DNA of 64,000 nucleotides from Brachynemurus nebulosus. Its lineage: Eukaryota > Arthropoda > Insecta > Neuroptera > Myrmeleontidae. The stretch is taken from positions 36,628,437 through 36,692,436 of the forward strand of contig JAPWDM010000002.1 in assembly GCA_035578155.1 (NCBI GenBank), written 5' to 3'. The notes below the pieces were generated by a model that did not search any database, was not told the origin of the DNA, and worked only from the letters and a program-made list of their open reading frames with translations. The position numbers and the translations under genes are program-made. This document shows, piece after piece, positions 38,788-50,880 of this stretch; within the stretch, counting starts at the first letter, position 1, and each line of letters starts with the position of its first letter.

Positions 38788-39223
38788 CAAGGGGAGTATC
38801 AAACATGGGAATCATGGATTTGGGAGAAATTAATATATGTTGTGGAATATATTTCTCTGAGTATTGTAGTGATAAGAATTTAGGCCAATGCGACTTTATT
38901 TAGAAATTAAACGCACGAAAAATTTCGAATAACATATCGTGTTTGATATGTACCAGTTAGTTGGTATTGTCTGCAACAAGGGTCGCTGGTGGTGTGGTTA
39001 GTAAGTTCTCTCATGTATGTAACTTTTTTAATATACAAACGGAAAGGTTCTATGTTCGAATCTATACCTTTCCAACATAAATAATTCTCTTTTCAATTTT
39101 TTTTTAACTTTTTCAATATTGTACAATGGGTCAATTAATTACATTACAATTAATTTCATATATTCCACAACATATATTAATTTCTCCCAAATCCGTGATT
39201 CCCATGTTTGATACTCCCCTTGT
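38788..39223. mobile_element. 436-bp palindromic MITE with ~65-bp arms
   Basis: ACAAGGGGAGTATCAAACAT begins the left arm and the inverse ends the right. Within it, 38985-39070 has tRNA-like features: GGTGTGGTTAGTAAG near a D-arm position and GTTCGAATCTATACC near a T-arm position. Confidence 0.6.
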
Positions 39224-39344
39224 AAAATACTGATCAACATATTATGGCTGCTTGTACACTATCAGTAATAATATCAGCATAAAGTAGTAATGTATAAGAG
39301 TTAAAAACTTTATGGAGATAGATATTTAAAAACAATATTATAGC

Positions 39345-40421
39345 CAGTGTTGTGCTTATCTAGATAACGTTATCTGAAATTTTATCTAGATAACGTTTTC
39401 GTTATCTATTATCTTTTATCTAGATATTTTTAAAAGAAGTTATCTTTTATCTTATATTTTTATTAAGCGAAAGAAAAAGATAAGATAATAACAATTTTTC
39501 TGAAAAAATAAAATTTGAAGCTAAATTCATCATTTCCCTATATTCACTTGGTCGACTTTGTAATTCAGATAACTTTTGACACTTTCTTAAGAATTATAAA
39601 AATGTTTAAAAGCAGTTATTTAATTTTAAACATAATTATTGTAGCCTGGAATACATATTTAGTCGTGTAACATGAAATGTCGTATTCCGATCACTTGATG
39701 TACCAGGTAATTCAGATAAGTATCGACACTTTTTTAAGCATTCGAGATATGTCTAAAAGCGACTTTAAATTTTAAATAGAATTCTTGAGCTTGGAGTTAT
39801 TTCCGCCGTTAGTCGGAATAACATTTAGTCGTGTAATATGAAATGTCGTTTTCCGCCTACTTGATCGATCATGTAATTTAGAAAAATATCAACACTGTTT
39901 ACAAATACTTTTTTTTAAACAAAAAATATTGTACTGTACTGTGTTAGACGTATGCTATCGTGGGCCGTAAATAAAAAAACTAAATTCCAATTTTTTTTTT
40001 AAACAAAAAATATTGTACTTTACTGTGTTAGACGTGTGCTATCATGGGCCGTAAAAAAAAGAACTAAATTCCAAAACATTCGCCCAAAACCTTTCTTTAA
40101 AATTTTTTTTAAACAAAAGATATTGTACTTTACTGTGTTACACGTATGCTATCATGGGTCGTAAATAAAAAAACTTTTCAAAACATTCGCCCAAATCCTT
40201 TCTTTAAAATTTTTATAATTTATTGTAATTAATATATATTTCTGGGAACCGGTGAGGTACTTTCGCAGCCCAGCACCGGTCTACCGATCGGCGGTTGAGA
40301 CACAATGACCTAGTGCATTATTTTTGTAAATATTATCTTATCTGTTATCTTTATCTAGATATTTTAAATTATCTATTATCTGTTATCTAGATAATAAAAT
40401 TCGATATCTTGCCCAACACTG
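39345..40421. mobile_element. 1.08-kb hAT-type element with perfect 8-bp duplication
   Basis: ATTATAGC at 39337-39344 and 40422-40429. Ends CAGTGTTGTGC and GCCCAACACTG, each followed inward by clustered TTATCTAGATA motifs. The interior has three tandem copies of a unit with ATTGTACTTTACTGTGTTA (39905-40180). No transposase. Confidence 0.85.
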
Positions 40422-40439
40422 ATTATAGCTCCTTTGATT

Positions 40440-41440
40440 GTGTTTGTGACTAATTTCTGTAAAGCCGGTTCTACACGATGCTACGAACGTTCCTTCCAAC
40501 GTTCGATCGAACGTTTGAGGCAATTAAGTTCGATAGTTGGTGCGACGAATGTATCTGCTACACGGTGAATCGAATATTTGATCCAATACGAATGATGATG
40601 TGTTGGTACAAACGTTTATTCAGTGGACGAGGCTGTTATCTGTCTGATGTTATCTCTAATGTTCAGAGATGGGAAGAAAAGGTCCCTAACAGAGTCGTCA
40701 TATAAAATATTTTGTACTGGGGGCCTACGAATAGAACTGGAGGGCTGTCATAAAACGTAAAAATATTATCAATCTTTTTAAAAATCAGTTTTACGACGTT
40801 TTACTATTAATACCACATCGTTAATGTTATTTTGTGTCTGTTTGTGTTTTTTAATTGCCAATATTATGAATCATTTTGCTTGTTATATATACATACATAT
40901 CTTTATATTTTTCTAATGCAAAAACAAAACCATGTTCAATCTTGTAAGCGACCTACTAGAGTGATACAATCTACTAATACAATCAATTTTGTTTACATTA
41001 AAGCAGGTATAAAGAAGGTGACATGTACATATTATTTAAATAATCACAAAGGAAATAGAGATATTGTTTACAATATAAATGTTTTGAATTCGTCTAATTT
41101 AATTTCTATTACAGTCGGCCACTTATTTATTCAACATTAATTTTTTTAAATTATTTTTAAAATTAAAATTATATATTAAATTATGAAAAATGGGTAATTT
41201 TTGATTTTTACTGATTTGTTTTTTAAAGCTTCCTTAGGCTAGTCATCAAATCCAGGGGAAAATCCTCAGCCTTGTAATAAAATTTATACCCCCCCCCCCC
41301 AATTCAAAATATTTTATATGGCGATTCTGTTCGGGACCGCTGTTCTCCCAAGTCTACTAATGTTATACAGTGATGTTGCCTCTCTTGTATATTGTGTTGG
41401 TACAAACGTTTATATAAACTGAGACATAAAAAAATACTTT
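40440..41440. other. Non-coding stretch, possible decayed element
   Basis: The start (TACACGATGCTACGAACGTT) has repeated AACGTTCGATCGAACGTT motifs and is GC-richer. GTTGGTACAAACGTTTAT occurs twice, near 40601 and 41396. I could not match terminal repeats. ORFs here have no recognisable protein character. Confidence 0.3.
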
Positions 41441-41447
41441 TGCTCTA

Positions 41448-42405
41448 CCGTAGACAGGAGTTAATAGAGACGAATTAAGACTTCGCACCATATTTTTTTG
41501 TATTTTTTTTATGAGTACATAATCTTTATTAAAAATTTACGCGAGGATGGCCACTTTATCACAGTATCCAAAAATTTTTTTAAAAAATCGGTGGTTTTTG
41601 AGAAAATAACAAAAATCATATAATTTCTTCTCTATGAAAAATTGGGGTCAAAAGAGACGATAAAAGAGTGAATGAGGACAACCCGTAAGGTCGACCAAAA
41701 TTGAAATTCTAATATAAAATAATTTCGAATTTTTTGTATTTATACATTCAAAAACGAAATAATATTTTATGATTTTCTGTAGAATTAAATGTAAAATCTA
41801 AAGTAAAGCTTATAAAGTATAAAAATGTTATGTTGAAAGTGTTTATGAAAATATCGATAACTTTGAAAGAACTCTGTTCTATGTTCCAATACATCCTTCA
41901 TTCGACCTTAATCACCCCACATTCGTCCCTTTATACTTGATATTAACGTCCCTATTAACCTATATACTGTCACTATTCATATCTTTTCCGTCCCTATTAA
42001 CTTCCAACTTAGCCCAAATATCAAGTCCTCATTATTTCTTCTGAGAAAAATAAAAACAACTAAAAGTTTGCAGTCTTCTTTTGTCAGATATGTTTCAAAA
42101 TAACTAAAATTTCGATTAAACAACAATTTATTCACAAGAGTACCAAAATAAATAGTTTTTAGATAAAGTTTTAAGAAACAAAAAATAGCACTGTTTGAAT
42201 ACGTCAATCTAAACTGATTTTTTAATATTTTTTATCCAGCTTTAAGCTTAGTCACTATTGTTACTCGAAAGAATAATGATTTTACTATAATTAAAGTAAG
42301 ATATATGTTCGCATTTACGTTTAGTATTTTTAAATTAAGTTCATGAATAACATTTTTCGTTTCGTCCCTATTCACCCGCCTGTCCCGATCCATTCCGCTC
42401 TACGG
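41448..42405. mobile_element. 0.96-kb TA-flanked element, relative of the one in helicase intron 2
   Basis: TA at 41446 and 42406. Ends CCGTAGACAGGAG and CGCTCTACGG. It matches the outer ~500 bases at each end of 12497-16057, in opposite orientation, without the nested insertions. It therefore approximates the unbroken family member. Confidence 0.7.
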
Positions 42406-44496
42406 TACATATTTTACTATGAATACGTATATATTATGTAAAATGATGATTTTACCATCTCTCTTTATGTTTTGTTCGAAACTTTCCAGTACAGTATGTT
42501 CCAAACAAGTTAATAAATATTTTGGGAGTATTTCAAATACACATTACATTGATATTCCGTTAACCGTACGACAATACATAAACATCGTACCCTTGAAGGA
42601 ATCATATACAGAATGTTTCTCTAGACAATTGATTTTTTAATAAAAATTAAAAGATTTTCATAAAAATAAATTTTTAAGTCATATTTTCTAGCTACATAAT
42701 ATTTATTTTTAATTGTAAGCTTGGAAATTATAATATATATGTGTATTAATAATTTTTATTATTACTATTATCATATATTTATGTTAACTTTCAAAATAAT
42801 CGCCTGTATATATTAAAAATTGAAGATTTGTTTACATAAAAATGTTTATTTACGTTAAAAATTTTGTCACGTAGATTGTGTATGTGTATACAAACACACA
42901 CAAACCGTACGCATAATGGTAGTACGGATAATGAAATGGTCCGGTATATTAACAATAATAATGACACAGATTAAATAATAGTTTGTTTCACAAACAGTTA
43001 CGAATCGAGATGACGTAAGAGTGTACATTTGGAATTATTATGGTGGCTTAAAATATTTGCTGATAACTCTTGTGCTGCTAAAATTTCTTTAAATCATTCA
43101 AAAGAAAATTTCAATTTGAGTTTTTTCTGCCGTGCCGTTTGATCCAAATTTGTAGCATTATTATAATTTGAATGACTATGTAAAAATAAATATACGTTAA
43201 ATAATAATAATTATTAATATTTTATAATAATTCAGTTAATATTTTAGATTTAGACAGTGGTTGGTATCGATAGGTCGTGACGATCTAAATTTTCGTGTTG
43301 AATATTGTCATCAATTTCCCGTTTTCTCAATTCATTTTGAAAAAAAGTTGTTTCTAGTTGTCCATATAATTTAACATGACCATTATTAACCCTGAATTTC
43401 ACATCTATAAATACATATAGTCACATAAGCAAAAAAGGACATGCTTAATTGTTTGGACTTATATCAAAAGAAGGATAGAAAGTGGGATACGTTACTGTCT
43501 GTAATATGTAATCATCCTTTATTATTTTATACTGTGATAATGATATTAAATTTTTTTATGAAACTATTTTTCTGAAACATACTGTAGGAGTTTTAAAATG
43601 TTTGTATTGAGTTGTGTATTGTATACATTAGAATATCACAATAATAAGAAATAACACGTGCCGATGATAGTTAGCATTGGCGGTTTTTAAACAAAAAGAT
43701 TTAAGATATTTTTTTAAATATTTGAAACATAAATGCTGAATAAATAAAAGAGTGGTTCTGACTATACATATTAGAAAATATTTATTGTATACTAAAAATA
43801 TTACATGCAAAATTATATTAGATAATATGTTTCATATAAGTATAATATAGGAATTACAACAATACTTATACTACGTATGGTATACGTATACCGTATTCAC
43901 CCTAAACATGTAAGCATGACGCTCATGGATTGTCAACACCACTAACACAGATACAGTTTGGTGGTCGGGGTGACACGTTCGTGTATGTTCTCCTACTGCG
44001 GTCACCGCTAGAAGTGAGGGTTTGACTAGTTTGACGTATCGTGTTTGCTGGACAAAATTAAATTTTTAAATAATACAGAGTATGTTAAGAAAAGAAAAGA
44101 ACAAGTGTCTATATATTTATATATTCAGATATGGCCAAAAAATCTAGTCCTAAATATAGTTTTCCCCTAAAAAAGGGGAAAAATATTTCTCGGATTTATC
44201 GTTTGGAAGGTTCAGGAGGCGGCGCTTATTATTTTGGTCAAATTATCTATGAAAATATTGAGAGAAAATGATTTTTAGTAGAAAAAATGGAAAGCTTAAG
44301 GTTGATTTATATAAGACATTTAAGGACATTTTGACATAAATATCAATAATTATTACGTAAATACGAGAAGAACAATTCGGGTACATGAGAGTTATTGATT
44401 TCAACTGTATAATATAGTGGTCTGTTTAAAGTGGGCGGGCCAAAAGAGACAAAATATTCTCGGCGTACGATAATTACCACTATCTGAGATATTTAC
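42406..44496. other. Non-coding, nothing specific recognised
   Basis: AT-rich DNA. A GC-richer patch at 43880-44040 contains GGTGGTCGGGGTGACACG but no ORF or repeat partner in the window. Confidence 0.35.
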
Positions 44497-44499
44497 TTA

Positions 44500-45977
44500 C
44501 AAGGAAAGGTTCCCAGGTGTCCGCCTGCGATTTCAATGCCGCTGAAATATGTTATTCTACGTCGAAATCTAAGAGACACGTATTTCTTTTTATCGGCGGA
44601 AAAACGGTTTGAAGGGGTGAAATCGCCCTTCAAAAATTGGGGAAAATTTAATTTTTCAAATATCTCGAAAACAGTAAGAGATAGAGCAAAAGTTTAAATT
44701 GCCGATATTGCTCTTTTTTAAAGAGCTATCTATTGATATGCAATTTGTTCAATTTACATCAACAAGGGTGGTTGGGGGTTAAAATTTGGGGGTTAATTTT
44801 GTAAGAAGGGGTGAAAATTAAAAAATATAAAAAATTAGTTTACAGATTTGAAATCTACGTCAAAAAATCCAATTGACCTGTTTTTGCTCAATGTCCTAAT
44901 ATTAAGTTTAGGGGTAGTTAACTAGGGGGTGACTGTGTCGAGTAGTCGTTCTATTTGGGTAGTTTAAGAAGTTCTGCTTCATGGAAAATAGTTTAAGACA
45001 ATTAGAATAATGTAGAAATGAAATTTTCGATTTCAAAATTCAGTTTGAGTTACACTGGAGAGGGTGCGAGTCACCCTCTTAAATTACATACTAGTTTACT
45101 AACACTCTTTTGTATTATTAACACACTGACAGTGGGTAGTAATGTCACAATAAGTGGTTCTGAAATTGGACTACCGTATGTAAGGTTTTTATAAGGTTTG
45201 TTTTTTTAATGGATGTTATAGTTTTCGTTATCGAAAATTATCGATACCGAAAATGACGATATTTTCAAAATGAATGGAAACCTAATAAAAACCTTACATA
45301 CGATAGTCCAACTTGAGAACCATTTATTGTGACATTATTACCCACTGTTAGTGTTAATATTAAAATTGAGTGTATGTAAACTTGTATGTAATTTAAGAGG
45401 GTGACTTACCCCCTCTTCAGTGTTGCTCAAAATGAATTTTGAAATCAAAAATTTCATTTCTACGTTATTCTAATTATCTTAAACTATTTTCCATGAAGAA
45501 GAACTTCTTGAACTACCCAAGTAGTACGACTATTCGACACAGTCATCCCCTCATTAACTACCTTTAGACTTAATATTAGGGCATTGAGCAAAAACAGGTC
45601 AATTAGATTTTTTAACGTAGATTTCAAATCTGTAAACAAAATTTTATGTTTTTTAATTTTCACCCCCTTCTTGCAAAATTAACCCCCAAATTTTAACCCG
45701 CAACCACTCTTGTTGATGTAAATTGAACAAATTGCATATCAATAGATAGCTCTTTAAAAAATAGTAACATCGCCAATTTAAACTTTTGCTCTATCTCTTA
45801 CTGTTTTCAAGATATTTGAAAAATTAAATTTTTACCCCAATTTTTGAAAGGCGATTTCACCCCTTCACACCGTTTTTCCGCCGATAAAAGAAAATACGTG
45901 TCTCTTAGATTTCGACGGAGAATAACATATTTCAGCGGCATTGAAATCGGAGGCGGACACCTGGGAACCTTTCCTTG
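44500..45977. mobile_element. 1.48-kb palindromic element with ~700-bp arms, TTA duplication
   Basis: TTA at 44497-44499 and 45978-45980. The left end CAAGGAAAGGTTCCCAGGTG is mirrored by CACCTGGGAACCTTTCCTTG. The arms remain alignable almost to a centre near 45235 (ATCGATACCGAAAATGACG region). No transposase. Confidence 0.8.
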
Positions 45978-46569
45978 TTAGCCGAATATTATATTTATGG
46001 AGTATTACGTTTATTAATATTGTTTTAAACTTAATTTTTTGTAGGACTCGATCTTGTGTGCCTACTTGCACGTGTTTGTGTGCCTATTTACTCTTTTGTT
46101 TCTTATTTTTTGTGGCATATTCAAAGGAATCTACGTACATATTCAATCTAACGTATATCATATACATATTATATTTTATCTCTCTCTTAAGTCCGTCCAG
46201 ACGGCTCAAGCTTTACCACCGACTTACTTGCGCAAACCAGGTTTGTGCAAGTAAACACGTACGTATGGACGGGAAAGTACGTACATGTTTACTTGAATTG
46301 AATAGTATTTATTTGATTTATAATATATTATATCAAATTTTACAATATAACTTACAGTGGTGTATTATATACAATTTATAACTTAAGTCATCTAGGGTAA
46401 GAGACCCGATTGTCGAACGGGGTTATATGTCCGAACAGTTTTGACATTTATATCTTAATGAAGTTATTTCTGAAAGAAACCTCTGATAAGAAAAATTATT
46501 ATTAATAGAATGATTATTTTTCAATTTAAATTCACCTCACATTTAATGTCTCCTCACTTAATTTAAGAA

Positions 46570-46577
<8 letters not shown>

Positions 46578-46657
<80 letters not shown>
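46578..46657. repeat. TA microsatellite
   Basis: About 39 TA units. Confidence 0.95.
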
Positions 46658-46660
<3 letters not shown>

Positions 46661-47240
46661 ACAATTTTTGTTGAATTCGTGAATTTTTAATATGATGGAT
46701 GATCATTATTGAAAACACATGAGTTATAAATTGTAACATTTTTCACCGAATTTTTAAAGTTATTAGCATAATAAAAATATACAAATAATTGTTATTAGTC
46801 CACTTAAGAAATTAGGATAGCTAAATTATATTTTATATGCGTTAAATATTATTTGTATAAGTGTTTCTTCTTGGGATCCAAGTCTTAGGTACCCCATTTT
46901 AAGAATTATATATTACATATCTATTTTATAAACATTTTTAATTATTTTTTGGGTTTAAAACACTTAACTAACCGTTTTTATAATTTCACTTTAATATTTT
47001 ATTTATTTCAGAACGTAAAATCAATTGAAAAATAATTAATATTGAATTAAAACTTCGAAATTGAAATAAAAACGTCAGACATTTATATCTGACACGGCAT
47101 ATAAATATATACGTCATATAGGTAATTTAACTGTTTAAAAATTCACAATGGCGTATGGATAAGTTAGAACGTACACAATGTTTTTTATTTTAAAACATCA
47201 CTAGATGGCGAAAGAATATACAGTATTTTAGTGGTTTATT

Positions 47241-47385
47241 TTATCGAATATTTAAACCCTTCTGTCATTGTTGCTATGTTTCACAAGGTGTCACTCTGTG
47301 ATACTCTATGACACAGAGTGACACCTTGTAGTGGATAGAGTGTCAAAGTGGCTGCAAGATAATGGTTTAAATATTCGATAGCAGA
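47241..47385. repeat. Hairpin-forming MITE
   Basis: Outer arms ATCGAATATTTAAACC and its inverse; inner arms ACAAGGTGTCACTCTGTG and its inverse around an 11-base loop. Confidence 0.65.
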
Positions 47386-47747
47386 AGAAGTATGTATTGT
47401 ATGTCATGTACATTAAATACGTGTTCTTTCTTACGGGTCAGTGTGTTGATTTTTTAAAGGAGGTTAATATATTCTGTCCGTTTTTTCAAAGACGTCAACA
47501 AATTATAAAACAAAAACATTAATAAATCAAAATTTTTGGGTTATATTTTCTTAAAAACATATCCATTGGATTAAAAAAACTTGGTTTCATAGTTATTAAG
47601 AAAAAAAAATGGGTGTTTTGTTTATTTTTTAATTTTTTTAAGCTACTTTAATGATACAGCTAAAAATAGTGTTCGGTCATCGGGTCTCTTACCCTATTAC
47701 AATTTATTGCCAATGAATATATAATTTTTTTTTTAAGTAATTATATA

Positions 47748-48176
47748 TTATACACTTTTTAGTTTAAGGTAGACATCCTTGGAACTTATGGTTGCTTTTT
47801 GCTTATTCTTGATAATATCTAAGAAATCTGTTAAGAAACGGCTTAGGTTTGTCAAAATTTCAATGTTTTTCTGATTAAATAATTGATAAACATCATTTTG
47901 ATCTTTACAGCTTATTGAATATTTTACTCTTAACAGCTCTAAACCACAACAATCTATAAAGAAGTGCTCCGCTGTTTCAAGCTCGTTACACAGCGTACAT
48001 AGTTTGTTTTCATCGTACTTGCTTCTACTCACATTCCATATCCAATTGCCAGTTCTAAAATTTGCAAGTACTCTTCTTAGATCATCTGACAAATTATATA
48101 CATAATATGCACCTTTCTCATAATGATTTAAATTTTTGAAGAATCTAAGAGTTTTTCTTTTTTCAATTTCTGTAAT
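47748..48176 (-). pseudogene. C-terminal end of LINE reverse-transcriptase ORF2
   Basis: The open frame enters from the truncated 5' edge (IEKRKTLRFFKNLNHYEKGA) and continues through LRRVLANFRTGNW to CTLCNELETAEHFFIDC, the cysteine-histidine block that closes ORF2 of many jockey-like non-LTR elements (C-x2-C, then H and C). It stops at 47748. The endonuclease and polymerase domains are missing, so the fragment has no activity of its own. Confidence 0.7.
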
Positions 48177-48639
48177 ACATGTTTACTTGCACAAACCTGG
48201 TTTGCGCAAGTCGGTGGTAAAGCTTGAGCGTGTGGACGGATCCTTAAGAAATAGTCTCCAGATGATGTGTGTATGTATATATAGGGTGTGCACTTAAAAA
48301 CAAGCCAGCTTCATATCTTTGTAACTGTAAAAGATAATTAAAATTTCTCAAAACCGTTTTTAGAACATGGGGGGGGGGGAACCAATATGGCCAACATGAG
48401 AATCTTTTGCAACCAACCTCTAAGGCTCCAGCGACCCCAACCCTATTTTTTTAAATTGTAACAGTGTTGCCAACTTGAGGGATTTATCCCAATTCACGGG
48501 TTTTTTTGAAGTTTCGTGGGATGGAGGGATAAATGGTCTAATTTATGGGATTTTTTATATAATATGGCTTGGTTTAACTTATCCTTAACAAAGAATAAAT
48601 ATACTTTTTTGTTACAATAAACCATTAACCATTATTTAC

Positions 48640-48900
48640 AATTAATTAAAATTTACATAATGTTTGAAAAACTATCAAACTGGATCGCTGGAAGTTTGAT
48701 AGTTTTTCAAACACTGTGAATTTTAATTAACATAATGGATTGGTCACACATACCAAAGTAAATCGAGTGTTCAAGTATCAGCCAAAGCTGGACATTAAGT
48801 GAACATGTGCACATTGGTGTATGTTTAAAATGCGAACAAAAGTCCGCTATACATTAATAATGTTTCACAGGCACTCGATAACATTTGAAATTAGAAATTA
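48640..48900. mobile_element. Fragment of the tRNA-like foldback family
   Basis: It shares GTTTGAAAAACTATCAAA, GAATTTTAATTAACATAATG and AGCTGGACATTAAGTGAACA with 62933-63347, but the tRNA-like centre is deleted, leaving two short arms around GGATCGCTGG. Confidence 0.6.
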
Positions 48901-49669
48901 TTTACAATGTTTTATTTTGAAAAATTCATAATAAGATGCAGAGGCGGTACAAAGGCGTGTGTAGTTTTTTGGGGTCTTGTACCACTTAAAAAGAAAAAAC
49001 TGAAATTAAAGTGCTTTTATTTTGCTCGTCAGCTGTATTTTTGGATTTTGGAAAATATGGGATTTTTATAGAAAAAATGGGATTTTTTAAGCAGCTCTGA
49101 GAGATTTTTAACCAGCTACAGTTGGCAACACTGAATTGTAAGACCTCACTTGTGTTACATCATTGGAAAGCTCTTATAAATGCTATTCATTAATACCAAA
49201 TATAATGTTAATTTATCGATTTTTATTTGAAGAATACGAAAAATAAATTTCAGTACGTTGAGATGTATTTTCTCTGACTTAATATTACAAATGAGCAATT
49301 CCATGTATAAACCGATCACCCAAAAATGGCATGTTCTCCAAATTTAATTTCCCTGTGTATATAATAAGTTTAAGTGGTGTTGAGCTATGTACTCGAATAT
49401 TATTGAATTATCTTCTACTTTGTCGGAGTTATAATTATCCAAAGTTGCGTTCAAGGTCACAAAATGGGGATTCCCCAAAATATTTTATTAATTTTTTCAG
49501 AGTCTAAGAATAATTAAAAAATGATTACATGTGGCATTGAATGTACTTTACATACACTTTCAATCAGACCGATTTCCATTCCAATACATGCACATATATT
49601 GAAGTAATTACAAGTTTTATTTTTTTCTTTAATCGCTTATACTGAAAATACCTTATCTTCGATTGTTGA

Positions 49670-50880
49670 TTTTCTTTTTTTAAATTAAAGTACTCAGTCC
49701 CCTCTATAACGTGGTACTCGATTTTGTTTGTTTTTTTGAGTTTTACGGATTTTACGGGGCTTAGTTTGAAAAATACGTGAATTTTTTAACTAATTATTAA
49801 AATAAAGTAATAATTATAATATTACCCCACCTTTAATTTTCGATTTTCTTTCTTCAAATTAAAGTACTTAGTCCTCTCTTTAACGTGGTATTCGATTTTC
49901 TTTGTTTTTTTTGGGTTTTACGGATTTTACGGGGCTCAGTTTTAAAAAAATACTTGAATTTTTTAACTAATTATTAAAATAAAGTAATAATTATAATATT
50001 ACCCCACCTTTGATTTTCGATTTTCTTCTTTCAAATTAAAGTACTCAGTCCTTTCTATAACGTGGTACTCGATTTTCTTTGTTTTTTTGAGTTTTACGGA
50101 TTTTACGGGGTTTAGTTTGAAAAATACGTGAATTTTTTAACAAACTGATAAAATCAAGTATTAATTGTAACATTACCCCACCTTTGATTTTGGATTTTCT
50201 TTCTACAAATTAAAGTACTCAGTCCTCTCTTTAACGTGGTATTCGATTTTCTTTGTTTTTTTTTTTTGGGTTTTATGGATTTTACAGGGCTCAGTTTTAA
50301 AAAATACCAGAATTTTTTAATTAATTGATAAAATAAAGTATTAATTTGAATATTACCCCACCTTTGATTTTCGATTTTCTTTTTTCAAATTAAAGTACTC
50401 AGTCCTTTCTATAACGTGGTACTCGATTTTCTTTGTTTTTTTGAGTTTTACGGATTTTACGGGGCTTAGTTTGAAAAATACGTGAATTTTTTAACTAACT
50501 GATAAAATCAAGTAATAATTGTAACATTACCCCACCTTTGATTTTGGATTTTCTTTTTTCAAATTAAAGTACTCAGTCTTCTTTTTAATGTGGTACTCGA
50601 TTTGTTTGTTTTTTTTGAGTTTTACGGATTTTACGGGGTTTAGTTTAAAAAAATACGTGAATCTTGTAACTAATTTTTAAAATAAAGTATTAATTTTAAT
50701 ATTGTTTCATCTTTGATTTTCTTTATTTATATTTTAAATTGGAGTTTAGAGGCGCCTTTAAAACGTGTTATTCAATTTTCTTAATTTTTTTTTTGAGTTT
50801 TACGAATTTTACGATACTAAATTTTAAAGAAACACGTTCATTTTTTTACAAATTGATAAAATAAGGTATTAATTTCAATA
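49670..50880 (+). repeat. ~175-bp tandem array with alternating unit types (left arm)
   Basis: The landmark AAAGTACT(C/T)AGTC recurs at 49687, 49861, 50038, 50212, 50392 and 50566, then a diverged unit. Units alternate between CTATAACGTGGTACTCG and CTTTAACGTGGTATTCG forms over the first five, so the true period is a dimer of about 350 bases. Confidence 0.88.

Larger units (their letters stand above)
46395..47694. mobile_element. 1.3-kb TA-flanked MITE nested in the LINE
   Basis: TA at 46393 and 47695. Ends GGGTAAGAGACCCGAT and ATCGGGTCTCTTACCC are perfect inverse. Inside, AAGTTATTTCTGAAAGAAAC and the 100 bases after it also occur in the MITE at 52698-52927. A TA microsatellite (46578-46657) and a hairpin (47241-47385) lie within. 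Confidence 0.8.
46296..48176 (-). mobile_element. 5'-truncated non-LTR retrotransposon (LINE) tail
   Basis: It is flanked by a 13-bp direct duplication, ACATGTTTACTTG (46283-46295 and 48177-48189), as expected for target-primed insertion. In minus orientation it contains the end of a reverse-transcriptase ORF, then a 3' UTR ending near AAATAAATACTATTCAATTC. A 1.3-kb MITE (46395-47694) is nested in the 3' UTR. Confidence 0.75.
46187..48247. mobile_element. TTAA-flanked MITE split by a LINE fragment
   Basis: TTAA on both sides. Left arm from GTCCGTCCAGACGGCTCAAG; right arm its near-inverse ending GTGTGGACGGATCC. Both arms contain GCGCAAACCAGGTTTGTGC. The two halves together would be only about 160 bases; everything from 46296 to 48176 is a later insertion flanked by ACATGTTTACTTG. 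Confidence 0.7.

Noticed and set aside
40478..40705. Possible small gene starting MLRTFLPTFDRTFEAIKFDS
   Set aside because: It runs through repeated AACGTTCGA motifs, has no splice or homology support, and similar text recurs nearby.
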